DNA from: Xenorhabdus lircayensis
GTDB lineage: Bacteria; Pseudomonadota; Gammaproteobacteria; Enterobacterales; Enterobacteriaceae
NCBI RefSeq assembly: GCF_016306625.1
Contig: NZ_JACOII010000024.1
Span: 1 to 64,000 of the forward strand
Length of the DNA stretch: 64,000 bases
Direction: 5' to 3'
A program made the position numbers and the translations under genes. The notes under the pieces were generated by a model that was not told the origin of the DNA, ran no database searches, and saw only the letters and a list, made by a program, of their open reading frames with translations. This document shows, piece after piece, positions 28,176 to 38,410 of this stretch. Position 1 is the first letter of the stretch; each line of letters opens with the position of its first letter.

Positions 28176-28184
28176 GATGACCCC

Positions 28185-29093
28185 TTATAAAAATCCAATA
28201 AACTTTCCCGCGATCCCAGACACCACAGTGATACCAATTAATTTCACGGGTGAAATTCCCCGTTTCATCAACCCATAAACCAGCAATGTGAAGCACAATG
28301 GCAGTAAATTTGGCATCAATTTATCTAACACACCTGTTTGCAGAGCGATTTTCGCTTCACCTGCCTGTATCACCAATGGTGTCGAAAGATGAACATAAGA
28401 GGCCACTAACGCACCAATGACCGTCATTCCAACAATGGATGCTGCATGGGAAATATTTTTTGTGTGTTTCTTCAACATGGCAATGGCGTTTGTTCCCGCC
28501 TGATAACCGTAGTGAGCCAGCCCAAAACGAACAGTAAAATGCACAATATTAAACATCAGTAAGAAGATAATCGGGCCAAACAAACTGCCCTGCATCGCCA
28601 ATGAAGCCCCTATTCCGGCACAAATAGGTAGCCATGTCAGCCAGAACAACGCATCACCGATCCCCCCCAGCGGCCCCATCAGAGCAACTTTCACAGCACG
28701 AATGGTGGAGATCTTTTCTTTTGCTCTTTCCATTGCCAGTACCAGTCCTGACAGGAAAGTAATATCAAATGGGTGTACGTTGATAAATTCCATGTGCATC
28801 TTCATGGAATTCCTCAGATCCTCTGGTTCTTTATGAATTTTGCGCAATCCGGGGAGTAAGGTGTATAACCATCCGCCCGACTGCATACGTTCATAGTTGA
28901 AAGAAGCCTGCAATAACAGTGAACGCCATGCCATCTTATTGATATCTCGTTTAGTCAGTTCTGGTGATGGCGTGCTATCCACATATTCATCCTGCTCTGT
29001 CTGAGGACTTGCAAGCGTGGGTTCCCGGTTTCGTTCTTCTTTTTTCGCCATGAAGCTATCGGAGGCTTTATCAGATTGATTAGATACCATCAT
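28185..29093 (-). CDS. agaD: PTS mannose-type EIID component AgaD
   Basis: 302 residues. EIID of the mannose PTS superfamily, part of the sugar-transporting membrane complex. The N-terminal 45 residues are charged and look like an extension relative to typical EIID; the domain starts near LTKRDINKMAWRSLLLQ. Family blocks: NYERMQSGGW near residue 68, PLGGIGDALFWLTW near residue 140, and the C-terminal membrane segments. Its start overlaps the end of the EIIC gene by 14 bases. Confidence 0.9.
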   Translation of the reverse strand: MMVSNQSDKASDSFMAKKEERNREPTLASPQTEQDEYVDSTPSPELTKRDINKMAWRSLLLQASFNYERMQSGGWLYTLLPGLRKIHKEPEDLRNSMKMHMEFINVHPFDITFLSGLVLAMERAKEKISTIRAVKVALMGPLGGIGDALFWLTWLPICAGIGASLAMQGSLFGPIIFLLMFNIVHFTVRFGLAHYGYQAGTNAIAMLKKHTKNISHAASIVGMTVIGALVASYVHLSTPLVIQAGEAKIALQTGVLDKLMPNLLPLCFTLLVYGLMKRGISPVKLIGITVVSGIAGKFIGFL

Positions 29094-29853
29094 TCATCTC
29101 CTTCGCGTGTGGATGGGTAGGATGTTCTTCAAGTCGGTCGCGGTTAAAGAAATCAATCAGGGCTATTGCCAATGCACTCAATGCAACCGCAATAATCGGC
29201 ATTTTTAGGAAGGTGACAGAGACAAATCCCAAAATGAAATAAGCCACATAGGTTTTTTTCATCATGATCTTCATCAGCAGCGCGAAGCCAATCGCTGGCA
29301 TCATGCCACCCGCAACGGAGAGACCATCAAGCAGCCAGCTCGGCGCTTTCTGAACGATGGCACTGGCAGCTTCCGCGCCGAAGTAGATTGGCAGAAACGA
29401 TACGACAAAATATAAACAAAACAGGATCAGCAATCCCAGATAGTTAACCCGCTCTATGCCACGCCAGTTCAACACTTTTACCATGTTGTCGCATTTGTGC
29501 ATCATTGGGGAATAAACGGTAAATAACAGCGTAATACAACCCTGTACTGCAATGGCAAATGGTACAGCAATGCCAATTGCAATTTTCGGATCGACATGTG
29601 CCAAAATGGCAAACGCCGTCCCCATTACGCCACCCATCACTACATTTGGCGGTTGAGCACCCGCCAAGGGCACCATGCCCATCCAAACCAACTCCAATGC
29701 TCCCCCAACCATCAGCCCCGTTGTGACATCACCTAAAATCAATCCGACCAACGGCCCAATCACCACAGGACGATGGATATGTGTCAATCCATTGAACAGG
29801 TCAATTCCGGCAATTCCCGCCAGCAATGCAATTAGCAACGCATCAATAAACAT
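29080..29853 (-). CDS. agaW: PTS mannose-type EIIC component (AgaW/AgaC)
   Basis: Start at ATG 29853, preceded by a perfect AGGAGG with 4-base spacing, giving 257 residues; the upstream ATG in frame is inside the previous gene. It is a polytopic EIIC sugar permease of the mannose family with 6-7 membrane segments, showing RPVVIGPLVGLILGD near residue 28 and a VPLAGAQPPNVVMGG loop near residue 60. It pairs with EIID and EIIB to import galactosamine or N-acetylgalactosamine. The W/C designation cannot be fixed from sequence. Confidence 0.88.
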   Translation of the reverse strand: MFIDALLIALLAGIAGIDLFNGLTHIHRPVVIGPLVGLILGDVTTGLMVGGALELVWMGMVPLAGAQPPNVVMGGVMGTAFAILAHVDPKIAIGIAVPFAIAVQGCITLLFTVYSPMMHKCDNMVKVLNWRGIERVNYLGLLILFCLYFVVSFLPIYFGAEAASAIVQKAPSWLLDGLSVAGGMMPAIGFALLMKIMMKKTYVAYFILGFVSVTFLKMPIIAVALSALAIALIDFFNRDRLEEHPTHPHAKEMNDGI

Positions 29854-29864
29854 ATTTCCTCCTG

Positions 29865-30347
29865 CTAATTCAGCAGATTGCAAACTAGCTGTCCCACTTC
29901 ATCCGGCACACGGCGGATTTCACAAGTAATGCCAAGATCGGCTAATTCGCGAAATGCCTTGATGTCGTTGCCATCAACAGAGACGGTTTTATGGATCTGT
30001 TTTTTTCCTTCTACAAAATGCATGTTACCGACGTTGACAAATTTAATGGGAACGCCCCCCTTGACCAACATCAGCACGTCTTGTGGTGTCTTACAAACGA
30101 TGAATATTTTCTGATGTTCAGCCGCCTTATGGATGACATCAATCGTTTTTTGCAGTGAGAAATAACGGGTTTGTACTCCGTCCGAAACTACCATATCCAT
30201 TAAAGATTGCTGAACAGGATCGATTGAGGCTTCATCATTGGCAACCACGATTAAATTCGCATCCAGAGAACTAATCCAAGTCACACCAACTTGTCCATGG
30301 ACTAAACGATTATCAATCCGTGTCATCAGTATATTTGGGATAGACAT
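29865..30347 (-). CDS. agaV: PTS mannose-type EIIB component AgaV
   Basis: 160 residues from ATG 30347, which has AGGAG 5 bases upstream. The longer upstream frame is hydrophobic and not family-like. EIIB carries the phosphohistidine in DNRLVHGQVGVTW (His about residue 16) and hands phosphate to the imported sugar. The ending matches the family (ITCEIRRVPDEVG near residue 142). It follows agaS by 46 bases and precedes EIIC. Confidence 0.9.
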   Translation of the reverse strand: MSIPNILMTRIDNRLVHGQVGVTWISSLDANLIVVANDEASIDPVQQSLMDMVVSDGVQTRYFSLQKTIDVIHKAAEHQKIFIVCKTPQDVLMLVKGGVPIKFVNVGNMHFVEGKKQIHKTVSVDGNDIKAFRELADLGITCEIRRVPDEVGQLVCNLLN

Positions 30348-30393
30348 ACTTACTCCTACTATTATCTTAAGGGCTATCTTAAATGCGTTTATC

Positions 30394-31650
30394 TTAAGTA
30401 CGTTGAGATAGATGTATGTGGTAGTGACGATTGTAAGGATAAATCTGGACACCTTTGACAACTCGGTTTACTTCGCCTGTCGGGCACGGATTATCAGGCG
30501 TCAGGCCATGCGCCAGCGACATTTCAAACGCCAGCAGTTGTAGAAACATTAAGTAGGGAAAAGTGAGCCAGATGTCCTCTAAATCAGTATTCAATACCAG
30601 GCAATCTGCCTGGGGCAAGCCACTGAGAGCGATAATATCTCTAGCCAACCCATCGAGTTTTAGTTCATTGAGTAAATCAAGATCATACTGACGGCAATAA
30701 GGCTTCGAGGACAGCATGATGACCACCAGCGTGTTGTCCTCAATCATGACTTTCGGCCCGTGGCGTACGCCCATTGAAGAATCGTGCCGTGTCATAACCC
30801 GTCCCGCCGTCAGTTCTAACATTTTGAGGGCGGCCTCCTCAGCAATTCCGCTAAAACAATGGGAACCGAGTACCACAAATCGACCAAAGCCAGACATTGA
30901 GAGTGATTGCGCATATTGATGCCAGTTCATCTCATTCTGTTCACACAGCGTGGCCATCTGTTCGACGTATTTATCTGTTTCTGCCAAGGAAATACCACTG
31001 AGCAACAAAATCGTCGCCAGCGCCATGCAGCTGAAACTGGATGTCATGACAAAACTTTGGTCATGAGAACCTTCCGGCATGATCAGAGAACAAACATTCG
31101 ATTTACTTTCTGCATATCGTGCCAAAGCCCCATCGGGGTTACAGGTCAGAAACAGATGGTGGCAGTTCGGTAACAGCTGATCGGCCAATGCCACAGAAGC
31201 TACACTTTCCGGGCTATTGCCAGAACGGGCATAAGAAACTAGTAGGGTCGGATGTTCTTCGGTGAGATGTTTCTCTGTGAGATGATGTTTCTCTGTGAGA
31301 TATAGCTGCGGAGCCAATACGATATCCGTCGAAGCATACGCCTTGACGTTAAGTCCACATTGTTCATGCAGCCACAGCGCGATAACCCGCCCGACAAAAG
31401 CCGAGGAGCCTGCACCACATAATATGATCCGCAGATTGGGGTTCGCCAGTAACGGTTGCAAAAATGGTTGCCATTTTCCCGCACTGCCCAGCAATTCCTG
31501 ATGCAAGCACCGCCACAGCGCAGGCTGGTGATGAATTTCTTCCGCGGTGAAGCGAGCCTGATGCTCATCCAACCATTTCTCGCTATAGGAATACACCGTT
31601 TTCATTGTATTTCGCGTCTTCTGTGCTTTTACAGTAGGGATGGCTTTCAT
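30394..31650 (-). CDS. agaS: AgaS, SIS-domain galactosamine-6-phosphate deaminase/isomerase
   Basis: 418 residues. AgaS converts galactosamine 6-phosphate to tagatose 6-phosphate with release of ammonia. Two SIS domains are seen: the first holds ILCGAGSSAFVG near residue 76 and SYARSGNSPESVA near residue 140, the second FVVLGSHCFSGIAEEAALK near residue 257. The start overlaps agaZ (GTATGA) with GGAGGTGAC upstream, so translation is coupled. Between residues about 118 and 134 there is a small LTEKH-type repeat that other AgaS proteins I remember do not have. Confidence 0.9.
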   Translation of the reverse strand: MKAIPTVKAQKTRNTMKTVYSYSEKWLDEHQARFTAEEIHHQPALWRCLHQELLGSAGKWQPFLQPLLANPNLRIILCGAGSSAFVGRVIALWLHEQCGLNVKAYASTDIVLAPQLYLTEKHHLTEKHLTEEHPTLLVSYARSGNSPESVASVALADQLLPNCHHLFLTCNPDGALARYAESKSNVCSLIMPEGSHDQSFVMTSSFSCMALATILLLSGISLAETDKYVEQMATLCEQNEMNWHQYAQSLSMSGFGRFVVLGSHCFSGIAEEAALKMLELTAGRVMTRHDSSMGVRHGPKVMIEDNTLVVIMLSSKPYCRQYDLDLLNELKLDGLARDIIALSGLPQADCLVLNTDLEDIWLTFPYLMFLQLLAFEMSLAHGLTPDNPCPTGEVNRVVKGVQIYPYNRHYHIHLSQRT

Positions 31651-32942
31651 ACCGTCACCTCCACCACCTGTCTTTCACAGGCATTGGCATAGTGCAGTAA
31701 CACTGTGCGAACTTTATCCATCACCCACGCTTTCGGTTCAGCGGACAGACGGCCTTGCTTCACAGCTTCCGCCTGCTCAGGTAAATACTGGCTCAACATA
31801 GAAAGAGGGACTGGATTACGGCTCAGGTTCTCAATCAATTTCTCAACAGCCTGTTCCACTCTGGGTTCCGCCCAGTAATAACGAATGCGGTCACTCAGGC
31901 TGTATTGCCGAGCGATATGTTGTTGATGTGGTGTACCTTGATAATAAGAACTCCAGCATTCTGGCTGTTCAATCATCACCTGTTCCAGCACATTCATTAA
32001 ATGAACGGCGTCCTGTTCCCCATTCCATTCGCGATCCAACCTATCAAGGGCAAATAATCCTTCGCGCAAGGCAAATGTCAAAGCAGGGCCAACTTTCAAA
32101 ATAGCGAAATGATCACGCACCAGCTCACTGTACGCCTGAGGAATTTGGTAATCAGTAGAATGGGCTTCATATACCAAGTAAGGCTGGGTTTCGATATAAC
32201 GGCTGAGGGGTCTGGCTCGTGCAGACTGATATTTATCCACCCGATGATGATCAAATTCCACACCTGGCTGAACTACCAGCGCAATAACGCGTTCCCATGC
32301 ATCCAATAATCCCGCAGATTTCCATGCCTGTTGATGAATGTCTAATGTGGTCGCCGCAGCGTGGGGAGATGTTATCTGTATACCACCCAATGTTTCTTTT
32401 GCCCCGCCCGGCACGGGAACCTCCGTTCCAATCACATAGACAGGCCGCTCACCACCAACTTGCTGCCAGCATAGTTCTGCAACCTGACATAGACGGGCGG
32501 CACGTTTCGCAACAACGGTATCATCCAATGGAATGGGATCGTCTGCGCATGACATTGAACAATCGAGGTGAATTTTACGAAAACCCGCAGCGACATAATC
32601 CTGGATCAATCGTTCTGACAGTACCATCGCTTCTTCCGCAGGCCGATTCTGCCAAACATTTGGCCCCAGATGATCACCTCCCAACCAAATAAACTGCCGA
32701 GGTAAGCCAACATGGTTAGCAATGCGCCACACCCGATCGCGGAAATCTTCCGGTCGCATACCGGTATAACCACCAAATTGATTCACTTGATTGGATGTGG
32801 CTTCGATTAGTATTGGAGTTTGTCGTTCTTTCGCCAAACACATAGCACTTTCCAATACCCAAGGATGCGCTGAACAGACAGAATAAATTCCAATGGCTTC
32901 GCCTGATTTATGGCGATGAATAAGCTGTAATAGATGCTGCAT
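31647..32942 (-). CDS. agaZ: Tagatose-bisphosphate aldolase non-catalytic subunit
   Basis: 431 residues of the GatZ/KbaZ/AgaZ family, needed for stability and full activity of the AgaY aldolase. Conserved blocks: GIYSVCSAHPWVL near residue 18, NQFGGYTGMRPEDFRD near residue 51, WLGGDHLGPN near residue 82, and EVPVPGGA near residue 170. First structural gene of the operon, with TCTGGAGATATC just before the ATG. The 126-base gap upstream separates it from agaR and probably holds the operon promoter; it contains T-rich runs (TTTCC) that could be AgaR sites, but this was not verified. Confidence 0.92.
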   Translation of the reverse strand: MQHLLQLIHRHKSGEAIGIYSVCSAHPWVLESAMCLAKERQTPILIEATSNQVNQFGGYTGMRPEDFRDRVWRIANHVGLPRQFIWLGGDHLGPNVWQNRPAEEAMVLSERLIQDYVAAGFRKIHLDCSMSCADDPIPLDDTVVAKRAARLCQVAELCWQQVGGERPVYVIGTEVPVPGGAKETLGGIQITSPHAAATTLDIHQQAWKSAGLLDAWERVIALVVQPGVEFDHHRVDKYQSARARPLSRYIETQPYLVYEAHSTDYQIPQAYSELVRDHFAILKVGPALTFALREGLFALDRLDREWNGEQDAVHLMNVLEQVMIEQPECWSSYYQGTPHQQHIARQYSLSDRIRYYWAEPRVEQAVEKLIENLSRNPVPLSMLSQYLPEQAEAVKQGRLSAEPKAWVMDKVRTVLLHYANACERQVVEVTV

Positions 32943-33068
32943 GATATCTCCAGATAATATGACTGAAGGTCGTTTTTAAATCTAGAAACTGTTAACTGGC
33001 ATAATCGCGTTGTTTTCTAATGGAAAAATAAGGAAATTTGGGTCGGGAATTATTTGCCCACGATATGA

Positions 33069-33839
33069 TTAATCCACAATAATCACATCTACTCCCTGTT
33101 CTATTAATGTGGTGCGATAGTGTTCTGGAATACGTCGATCCGTAATTAAGCGATGAATCTGGTGTGCTTCACGGATCAAACAAAAGCTTCTGCGCCCAAA
33201 TTTACTGCCATCTGTCACGGCAATAATCTGTTGGGCCACATTGCACATGATACGGTTAAGATGCGCTTCACCAGCATGGGATGTAGTAATCCCCGCCTCC
33301 AAATCGAAGCCATCCACACCAAGAAAGACGGTATTAAAACGATATTGAGAAAGTTGCTGCTCCGCCGCGACACCATAAAGAGAATAAGAATTTTTACGAA
33401 CAATGCCTCCCAGAACGATGACTTCGGTATCGTCAAAACCAGTGAGTTGGTAGGCGATGTTAAGTGCATTGGTCATCACAGTTAATGAGCGATATTTTGC
33501 AAGATAGGGAACAATTTCTGCTGTAGTTGATCCAGAATCAATAATCAGCGAGTCTCCATCTTGAATGAATTCTGCGGCTCTGGCACCAATACGGCTTTTG
33601 ATATCTTCTTCAATCCGCCCTTTCACTCGTAATGGGCGATCAAATACAAATTTATTATTGACCCTCGCCCCACCGTAAGCGCGAATCACACACCCTTCTT
33701 TTTCGAGATAACGCAGATCGCTGCGAATAGTCACACTGGAAACACCAAAATGCTGGCTCAGTGCTTCTACTCGCACACTGCCTACGTCACATAATAGATC
33801 GATGATAGCTTGGCGTCTTTTGGCCGTCTCTGTGCTCAT
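33069..33839 (-). CDS. agaR: DeoR-family repressor AgaR
   Basis: 256 residues. N-terminal DeoR helix-turn-helix (about 6-58; VSSVTIRSDLRYLEKEG is the recognition region), then a sugar-phosphate-sensing DeoRC domain with IIDSGSTTAEIVPYL near residue 100 and FLGVDGFDLEAGITT near residue 180. AgaR represses the aga operon and is relieved by a pathway intermediate. Same strand as, and immediately upstream of, agaZ. The assignment to AgaR rests on both sequence and position. Confidence 0.9.
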   Translation of the reverse strand: MSTETAKRRQAIIDLLCDVGSVRVEALSQHFGVSSVTIRSDLRYLEKEGCVIRAYGGARVNNKFVFDRPLRVKGRIEEDIKSRIGARAAEFIQDGDSLIIDSGSTTAEIVPYLAKYRSLTVMTNALNIAYQLTGFDDTEVIVLGGIVRKNSYSLYGVAAEQQLSQYRFNTVFLGVDGFDLEAGITTSHAGEAHLNRIMCNVAQQIIAVTDGSKFGRRSFCLIREAHQIHRLITDRRIPEHYRTTLIEQGVDVIIVD

Positions 33840-34428
33840 ATCACGCAGCCCCCGAAAAAAGAGTGATTAAGCATAACAATCACCCAAAATAATTTATCAA
33901 TATGATTTATTAACAACACGACTAAAATAATGACTTAAAATAATTGTCCAAAATACGACAATTAGAACAAAGCGAATCAATCCCGACTGTGATCCCTGTT
34001 AAAATTTATTTTTCCGCCAAATAAAGTCTAAAAACCTTTCAGTTTGCGCATTAACGAAATCTTTTACTTTCATTTAAGAAGTCATCATTGCTCATAATTA
34101 TCTGTGATTTATGACATCAAAAATATCTTTCCCGAAAAAACCGAAAGCAAGATTAAATAATAACTATTGTTATTTATCGATATGAGATGTGATGTAAATC
34201 CCAAATCAGCAAATTGTTATCAAAAAACATTCGATTCTAAATATAGTTTACTTTTCGGATTACACTCCATTAACAAAACTAATTTAATCATTTGATTTTT
34301 ATTTCACTAACGCTAATCTATTGGTTAACTTTTTGACATATAACACCTTTCTGAGCGGATAAAAGCGATATGCTGGCATCTCTTTTTTCAGACCGTCATT
34401 CGATGTCTTATTTTTGGTTTTTATTTCA
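33840..34428. other. Long gap upstream of agaR and dauA
   Basis: 589 AT-rich bases between the divergent agaR and dauA genes, without a credible gene. It should hold both promoters. A short TTTTACTTTCATTTAAG stretch near 34060 resembles the TTTC-rich operators described for AgaR in E. coli; weak evidence. No hairpin terminators seen. Confidence 0.4.
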
Positions 34429-36123
34429 ATGAATACTCGTAAAATTAATGGGATACGTCCATTTAGTGCGTTTATTGACTCCTGTTGGAAGGAATCTTAC
34501 TCTTTTCCCCGTTTCATCAGAGATCTGATTGCCGGGATCACCGTGGGAATTATTGCGATCCCACTGGCAATGGCCCTGGCAATCGGCAGTGGTGTTGCCC
34601 CACAATATGGCCTGTATACGGCGGCCATCGCGGGCATTGTCATTGCTATCACCGGAGGGTCACGTTATAGCGTTTCCGGGCCAACGGCTGCTTTTGTGGT
34701 TATCCTCTACCCTGTTTCACAGCAATTTGGCCTAAGTGGCCTACTAATCGCAACGCTCATGTCAGGCATTATTTTGATCGTCATGGGATTGGCGCGGTTA
34801 GGCCGGCTTATTGAATATATTCCCTTATCTGTCACTCTTGGATTTACTTCTGGTATTGCGATCACTATCGCCACCATGCAGGTGCAGAATTTCTTCGGCC
34901 TGAAACTGGAACATGTACCGGAAAATTATCTTGATAAGGCGATTGCACTCTCCCAAGCATTTCCTTCACTACAGCTGAGCGATACACTCATCGGTTTAAC
35001 CACCCTGCTGGTATTGATTTTCTGGCCAAAATTGGGATTCAAGTTACCGGGTCACTTACCCGCTTTGATTGCGGGCACCAGCATCATGGGTATCATGCAC
35101 CTACTAGGCCATGATGTGGCAACGATTGGTTCATCGTTCAGCTATACGCTGGCGGATGGTACACAGGGTCAGGGTATTCCACCAATACTTCCCCAATTCG
35201 TTCTGCCGTGGAATTTACCTGATGCCCATTCTCTCGACATTAGCTGGAATACGGTATCAGCATTACTGCCCGCTGCATTTTCGATGGCGATGTTAGGCGC
35301 CATTGAATCACTGTTGTGTGCGGTTATTTTGGACGGCATGACCGGCAAAAAACACCATTCCAACAGTGAATTACTCGGTCAGGGAATGGGGAATATTGTC
35401 GCGCCTTTCTTTGGTGGGATCACCGCTACTGCGGCTATCGCCCGTTCAGCCGCCAATGTGCGTGCAGGTGCAACATCACCGATTGCCGCTGTCATTCATT
35501 CTCTGCTGGTATTATTGACGCTGCTAATCCTCGCCCCCATGCTCTCTTATCTGCCACTTGCTGCTATGTCAGCCATTTTACTGATTGTGGCGTGGAATAT
35601 GAGTGAAGCCCATAAAGTCGTGGATTTAATCCGTCGCGCCCCTAAAGACGATATCATCGTCATGCTGCTGTGCCTGTCATTGACTGTTTTGTTTGATATG
35701 GTTATAGCAATCACGATTGGCATTGTTCTGGCATCACTCCTGTTTATGCGCAAAATTGCCAACATGACTCGAATCAGTATCTCTTCTTTAACGAACGACG
35801 ATAAAGGTCTGCTGATTGTACGAATTAATGGCCCGCTGTTCTTCGCTGCCGCAGAGCGTATTTTTGCTGAACTGAAAGAGAAAGGAGCAAATTATCAAAC
35901 CATCATCATGCAATGGGATGCCGTGCCGGTTTTGGATGCAGGGGGTTTGCACGCCTTTCAGGGTTTTGTCCGAGAAAGCGGGAAAGAAAAGCATATCGTC
36001 GTGTGTGATATTCCGTTTCAACCCTTAAAAACGCTGGCGAGAGCCAAAATCGTGCCCATTGAAGGGCAATTGAGTTTTTATGCCACTTTATCCAAGGTGC
36101 TGAAAGAAATGGCAATGGATTAA
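34429..36123 (+). CDS. dauA: SulP-family C4-dicarboxylate transporter DauA (YchM)
   Basis: 564 residues from ATG 34429, where similarity to E. coli DauA begins; the frame extends to TTG 34414. Inner-membrane anion transporter for succinate and related C4 acids. Ten to fourteen membrane segments with the SulP signature [16 protein letters not shown] near residue 61, and a C-terminal STAS domain (about 425-560) with [13 protein letters not shown]. Similarity is end to end. In E. coli dauA lies between prs and ychH; here it lies 15 kb away from prs, next to the Nit1C cluster. No good ribosome-binding site is visible. Confidence 0.92.
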   Translation: MNTRKINGIRPFSAFIDSCWKESYSFPRFIRDLIAGITVGIIAIPLAMALAIGSGVAPQYGLYTAAIAGIVIAITGGSRYSVSGPTAAFVVILYPVSQQFGLSGLLIATLMSGIILIVMGLARLGRLIEYIPLSVTLGFTSGIAITIATMQVQNFFGLKLEHVPENYLDKAIALSQAFPSLQLSDTLIGLTTLLVLIFWPKLGFKLPGHLPALIAGTSIMGIMHLLGHDVATIGSSFSYTLADGTQGQGIPPILPQFVLPWNLPDAHSLDISWNTVSALLPAAFSMAMLGAIESLLCAVILDGMTGKKHHSNSELLGQGMGNIVAPFFGGITATAAIARSAANVRAGATSPIAAVIHSLLVLLTLLILAPMLSYLPLAAMSAILLIVAWNMSEAHKVVDLIRRAPKDDIIVMLLCLSLTVLFDMVIAITIGIVLASLLFMRKIANMTRISISSLTNDDKGLLIVRINGPLFFAAAERIFAELKEKGANYQTIIMQWDAVPVLDAGGLHAFQGFVRESGKEKHIVVCDIPFQPLKTLARAKIVPIEGQLSFYATLSKVLKEMAMD

Positions 36124-36250
36124 TCTAACCTCTGGATAAGCAAATGAACTAAGTACGTATTTCAAATATGACCGCAATGGCGAATAGGGTTTTTGACTTA
36201 AATATGAACGCAAAAGTGGAGAACCCTCATGTACTATCAAAATGAGATTT

Positions 36251-38194
36251 TTAATAATCAATCCCCAATTTCTTTAAGCGTGAGATCAATGTCGTTGGGT
36301 TGATTGCCAACAATTTTGCTGCACCACCATCACCAAAAATTTTCCCTTTGCACTGTTTAACGGCAAGAGAGAGATTTTTAATTTCCAAGTCTTTAAGTTG
36401 TTTCACTGTCAGCACGTCTTCGGTTTTTTGCTGCTCATTGTGAATATTCTGGTGTGGATCTTTAGGTTGTTGTTGATCTTGTTCTAGCAAATATTTAAAG
36501 GAAACAGCGCCTTGTTTTGCTGTAATTAGTGCGCGTTCAATGACATTTTGCAGCTCACGGATATTGCCAGGCCAGTCATATTGCTGTAGTCCCAAAATAT
36601 GCTTTTGTGAAAATGGTAGATAATGAATTTTACGTTTGTCACAAATCAGCTTGGTAAAGTGTGTAACCAAAAGCGGAATATCTTCTTTGCGATCACGTAA
36701 GGCAGGTGAATAAATCGGGAACACATTTAAACGGAAATACAGGTCTTCACGAAAGCGTTTGTGCTGCACTTCTTCTTTTAAATTGCGGTTGGTGGCAGCA
36801 ATAATCCGTACATTCACATGCCGCGTTTTTTCTTCGCCAACCCGCTCAAAGGTTCCTTCTTGTAATACACGTAACAGTTTACTTTGTAGCTCTAGTTGAA
36901 TTTCGCCAATTTCATCTAAAAACAATGTACCCTGATCTGCCAATTCAAAACGTCCGACACGGTCACGTACAGCCCCAGTAAATGCACCTTTGACATGTCC
37001 GAAAAATTCACTTTCAAATAGTTCCGAAGGAATGGCGGCACAGTTGACCCGAATAAGTGGTTGCTGTTTACGGTGACTGGATTGGTGAATGGCGCGGGCA
37101 ATCAGCTCCTTGCCTGTACCTGATTCACCATAAATCATCACGTTGGCATCGGTTGGAGCGACCACCTTGATTTTTTCAATAATCTGAAAAATGGATGCAC
37201 TACTGCCGATAATTTCATGGTATTTATTTTCTTGTAAAATTTCTTCTTGCAGATATTCGTTTTGTTGTTCCAGTCGGCTTTTTAAATCTTGCAGTTCTTC
37301 AAGGGCATGGGTCAGTTGTTTTTCGGTATTCAGCCGATCGGTAATATCGCGGAATACCACCACCGCGCCAATAATTTCACTGTCACGAATCACAGGGGTA
37401 CTGGTAAATTCCACTGGAAAGTAACTGCCGTCACGGCGCCAAAAAATTTCCTGAATACCTTCATACACAATACCGTCATGTACCGCCGCATAAATCGGGC
37501 ACTCTTCTACAGGATAGCGTTCGCCATTTTCATGGGTATGATGATGAATCTTATGGATATTATTACTCAGTACATCTTCAGGTTGCAGTCCTAACATTTT
37601 AGCCCCGGCAGGGTTAATAAAGGTACACAAGCCTTGTTTGTTGATACTGTAAATACCGTCACCGACTGAACTCAGCAATAAATGCTTGCCTGTGTCTGAG
37701 TCAATAAACAGTTCTTGTAAAGCTTGCCACTCTTTTAAACCTGTACCAGTGACTTTATCGGCATTTTTATTAAGTTGGCGCAGTTCTAAATCTTTGGCAT
37801 CCACCAGCGACCATATCAGTAATGTTTTGTTTTTATAGGGCAATGAAATGGAAGTGATATCTAACTGGATTTTTTCACCGTTTTTATCAAAGGAATACAA
37901 CTCATTGTTCCAGGCCCAACCTTTTGCCAACGCTTCTTCGGTAAATGCCATAAGGTGTGGTAGTTGGCTAAAATGACCAAAAATAGAAGTCACCGTTTTT
38001 TGAATAATTTCATGGCGTTCATATCGTAATAGTTGGGTGGCACTGATATTCACATCAATAAACTGGTTTTGATATGGGTCTAACACAATTAATGCCTGTG
38101 ACGTGTGTTCAAACACCAATGGGCGAATCGAGTCTTCAGAAGTTACCCAGTCCGAAATAAAGTCAGTCGTATTCATACTATGAAATTTCATCAT
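36251..38194 (-). CDS. nitA: PAS-containing sigma-54-dependent activator of the Nit1C cluster
   Basis: 647 residues. Two PAS domains lie in the first half (about 25-135 and 165-290; the second has WRRDGSYFPVEFTSTPV and VVFRDITDRL), followed by a coiled coil, then the AAA+ domain with Walker A GESGTGKE, the sigma-54 contact loop GAFTGA, Walker B LFLDEIGE and an arginine-rich sensor region. A Fis-type helix-turn-helix closes the protein (GDGGAAKLLAINPTTL). It would activate the divergent nit genes from the -24/-12 promoter. The nitA name follows Nit1C usage as I recall it. Start not certain; ATG 38176 is an alternative, and no strong ribosome-binding site is seen. Confidence 0.85.
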   Translation of the reverse strand: MMKFHSMNTTDFISDWVTSEDSIRPLVFEHTSQALIVLDPYQNQFIDVNISATQLLRYERHEIIQKTVTSIFGHFSQLPHLMAFTEEALAKGWAWNNELYSFDKNGEKIQLDITSISLPYKNKTLLIWSLVDAKDLELRQLNKNADKVTGTGLKEWQALQELFIDSDTGKHLLLSSVGDGIYSINKQGLCTFINPAGAKMLGLQPEDVLSNNIHKIHHHTHENGERYPVEECPIYAAVHDGIVYEGIQEIFWRRDGSYFPVEFTSTPVIRDSEIIGAVVVFRDITDRLNTEKQLTHALEELQDLKSRLEQQNEYLQEEILQENKYHEIIGSSASIFQIIEKIKVVAPTDANVMIYGESGTGKELIARAIHQSSHRKQQPLIRVNCAAIPSELFESEFFGHVKGAFTGAVRDRVGRFELADQGTLFLDEIGEIQLELQSKLLRVLQEGTFERVGEEKTRHVNVRIIAATNRNLKEEVQHKRFREDLYFRLNVFPIYSPALRDRKEDIPLLVTHFTKLICDKRKIHYLPFSQKHILGLQQYDWPGNIRELQNVIERALITAKQGAVSFKYLLEQDQQQPKDPHQNIHNEQQKTEDVLTVKQLKDLEIKNLSLAVKQCKGKIFGDGGAAKLLAINPTTLISRLKKLGIDY

Positions 38195-38231
38195 TTAAGC
38201 TATTAAATCTCATAATACTACGAAAAATCAT

Positions 38232-38246
38232 AACCTTCTAACGGTT
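38232..38246. promoter_or_regulatory. Candidate activator binding palindrome
   Basis: AACCTTCTAACGGTT is an imperfect palindrome with outer AACC/GGTT, about 90 bases upstream of the -24/-12 element, in the usual distance range for sigma-54 activator sites. Not tested; only one copy was noticed. Confidence 0.3.
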
Positions 38247-38335
38247 CAATTTATATTCATAAAAATATTTTATATAAAAATTAAATTCTATTTTTCAATA
38301 AGATAATCACAAATCACCTACCCCAAAATATAACT

Positions 38336-38351
38336 TGGCACAACTTTCGCA
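38336..38351 (+). promoter_or_regulatory. Sigma-54 (-24/-12) promoter of the nit cluster
   Basis: TGGCAC-AACTT-TCGCA has GG and GC dinucleotides exactly 10 bases apart and only one mismatch to TGGCAC-N5-TTGCA. It is 60 bases upstream of the first nit structural gene and is paired with a divergent sigma-54 activator gene. Confidence 0.85.
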
Positions 38352-38410
38352 ATAGCACAGGAAGACCACATATTGATTCATTCCAAAATAGCATTGAACT
38401 AGGAGCTACT

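Noticed and set aside
30348-30461. Longer AgaV reading frame
   Set aside because: The extra part is unlike the family and overlaps agaS; ATG 30347 has a good ribosome-binding site.
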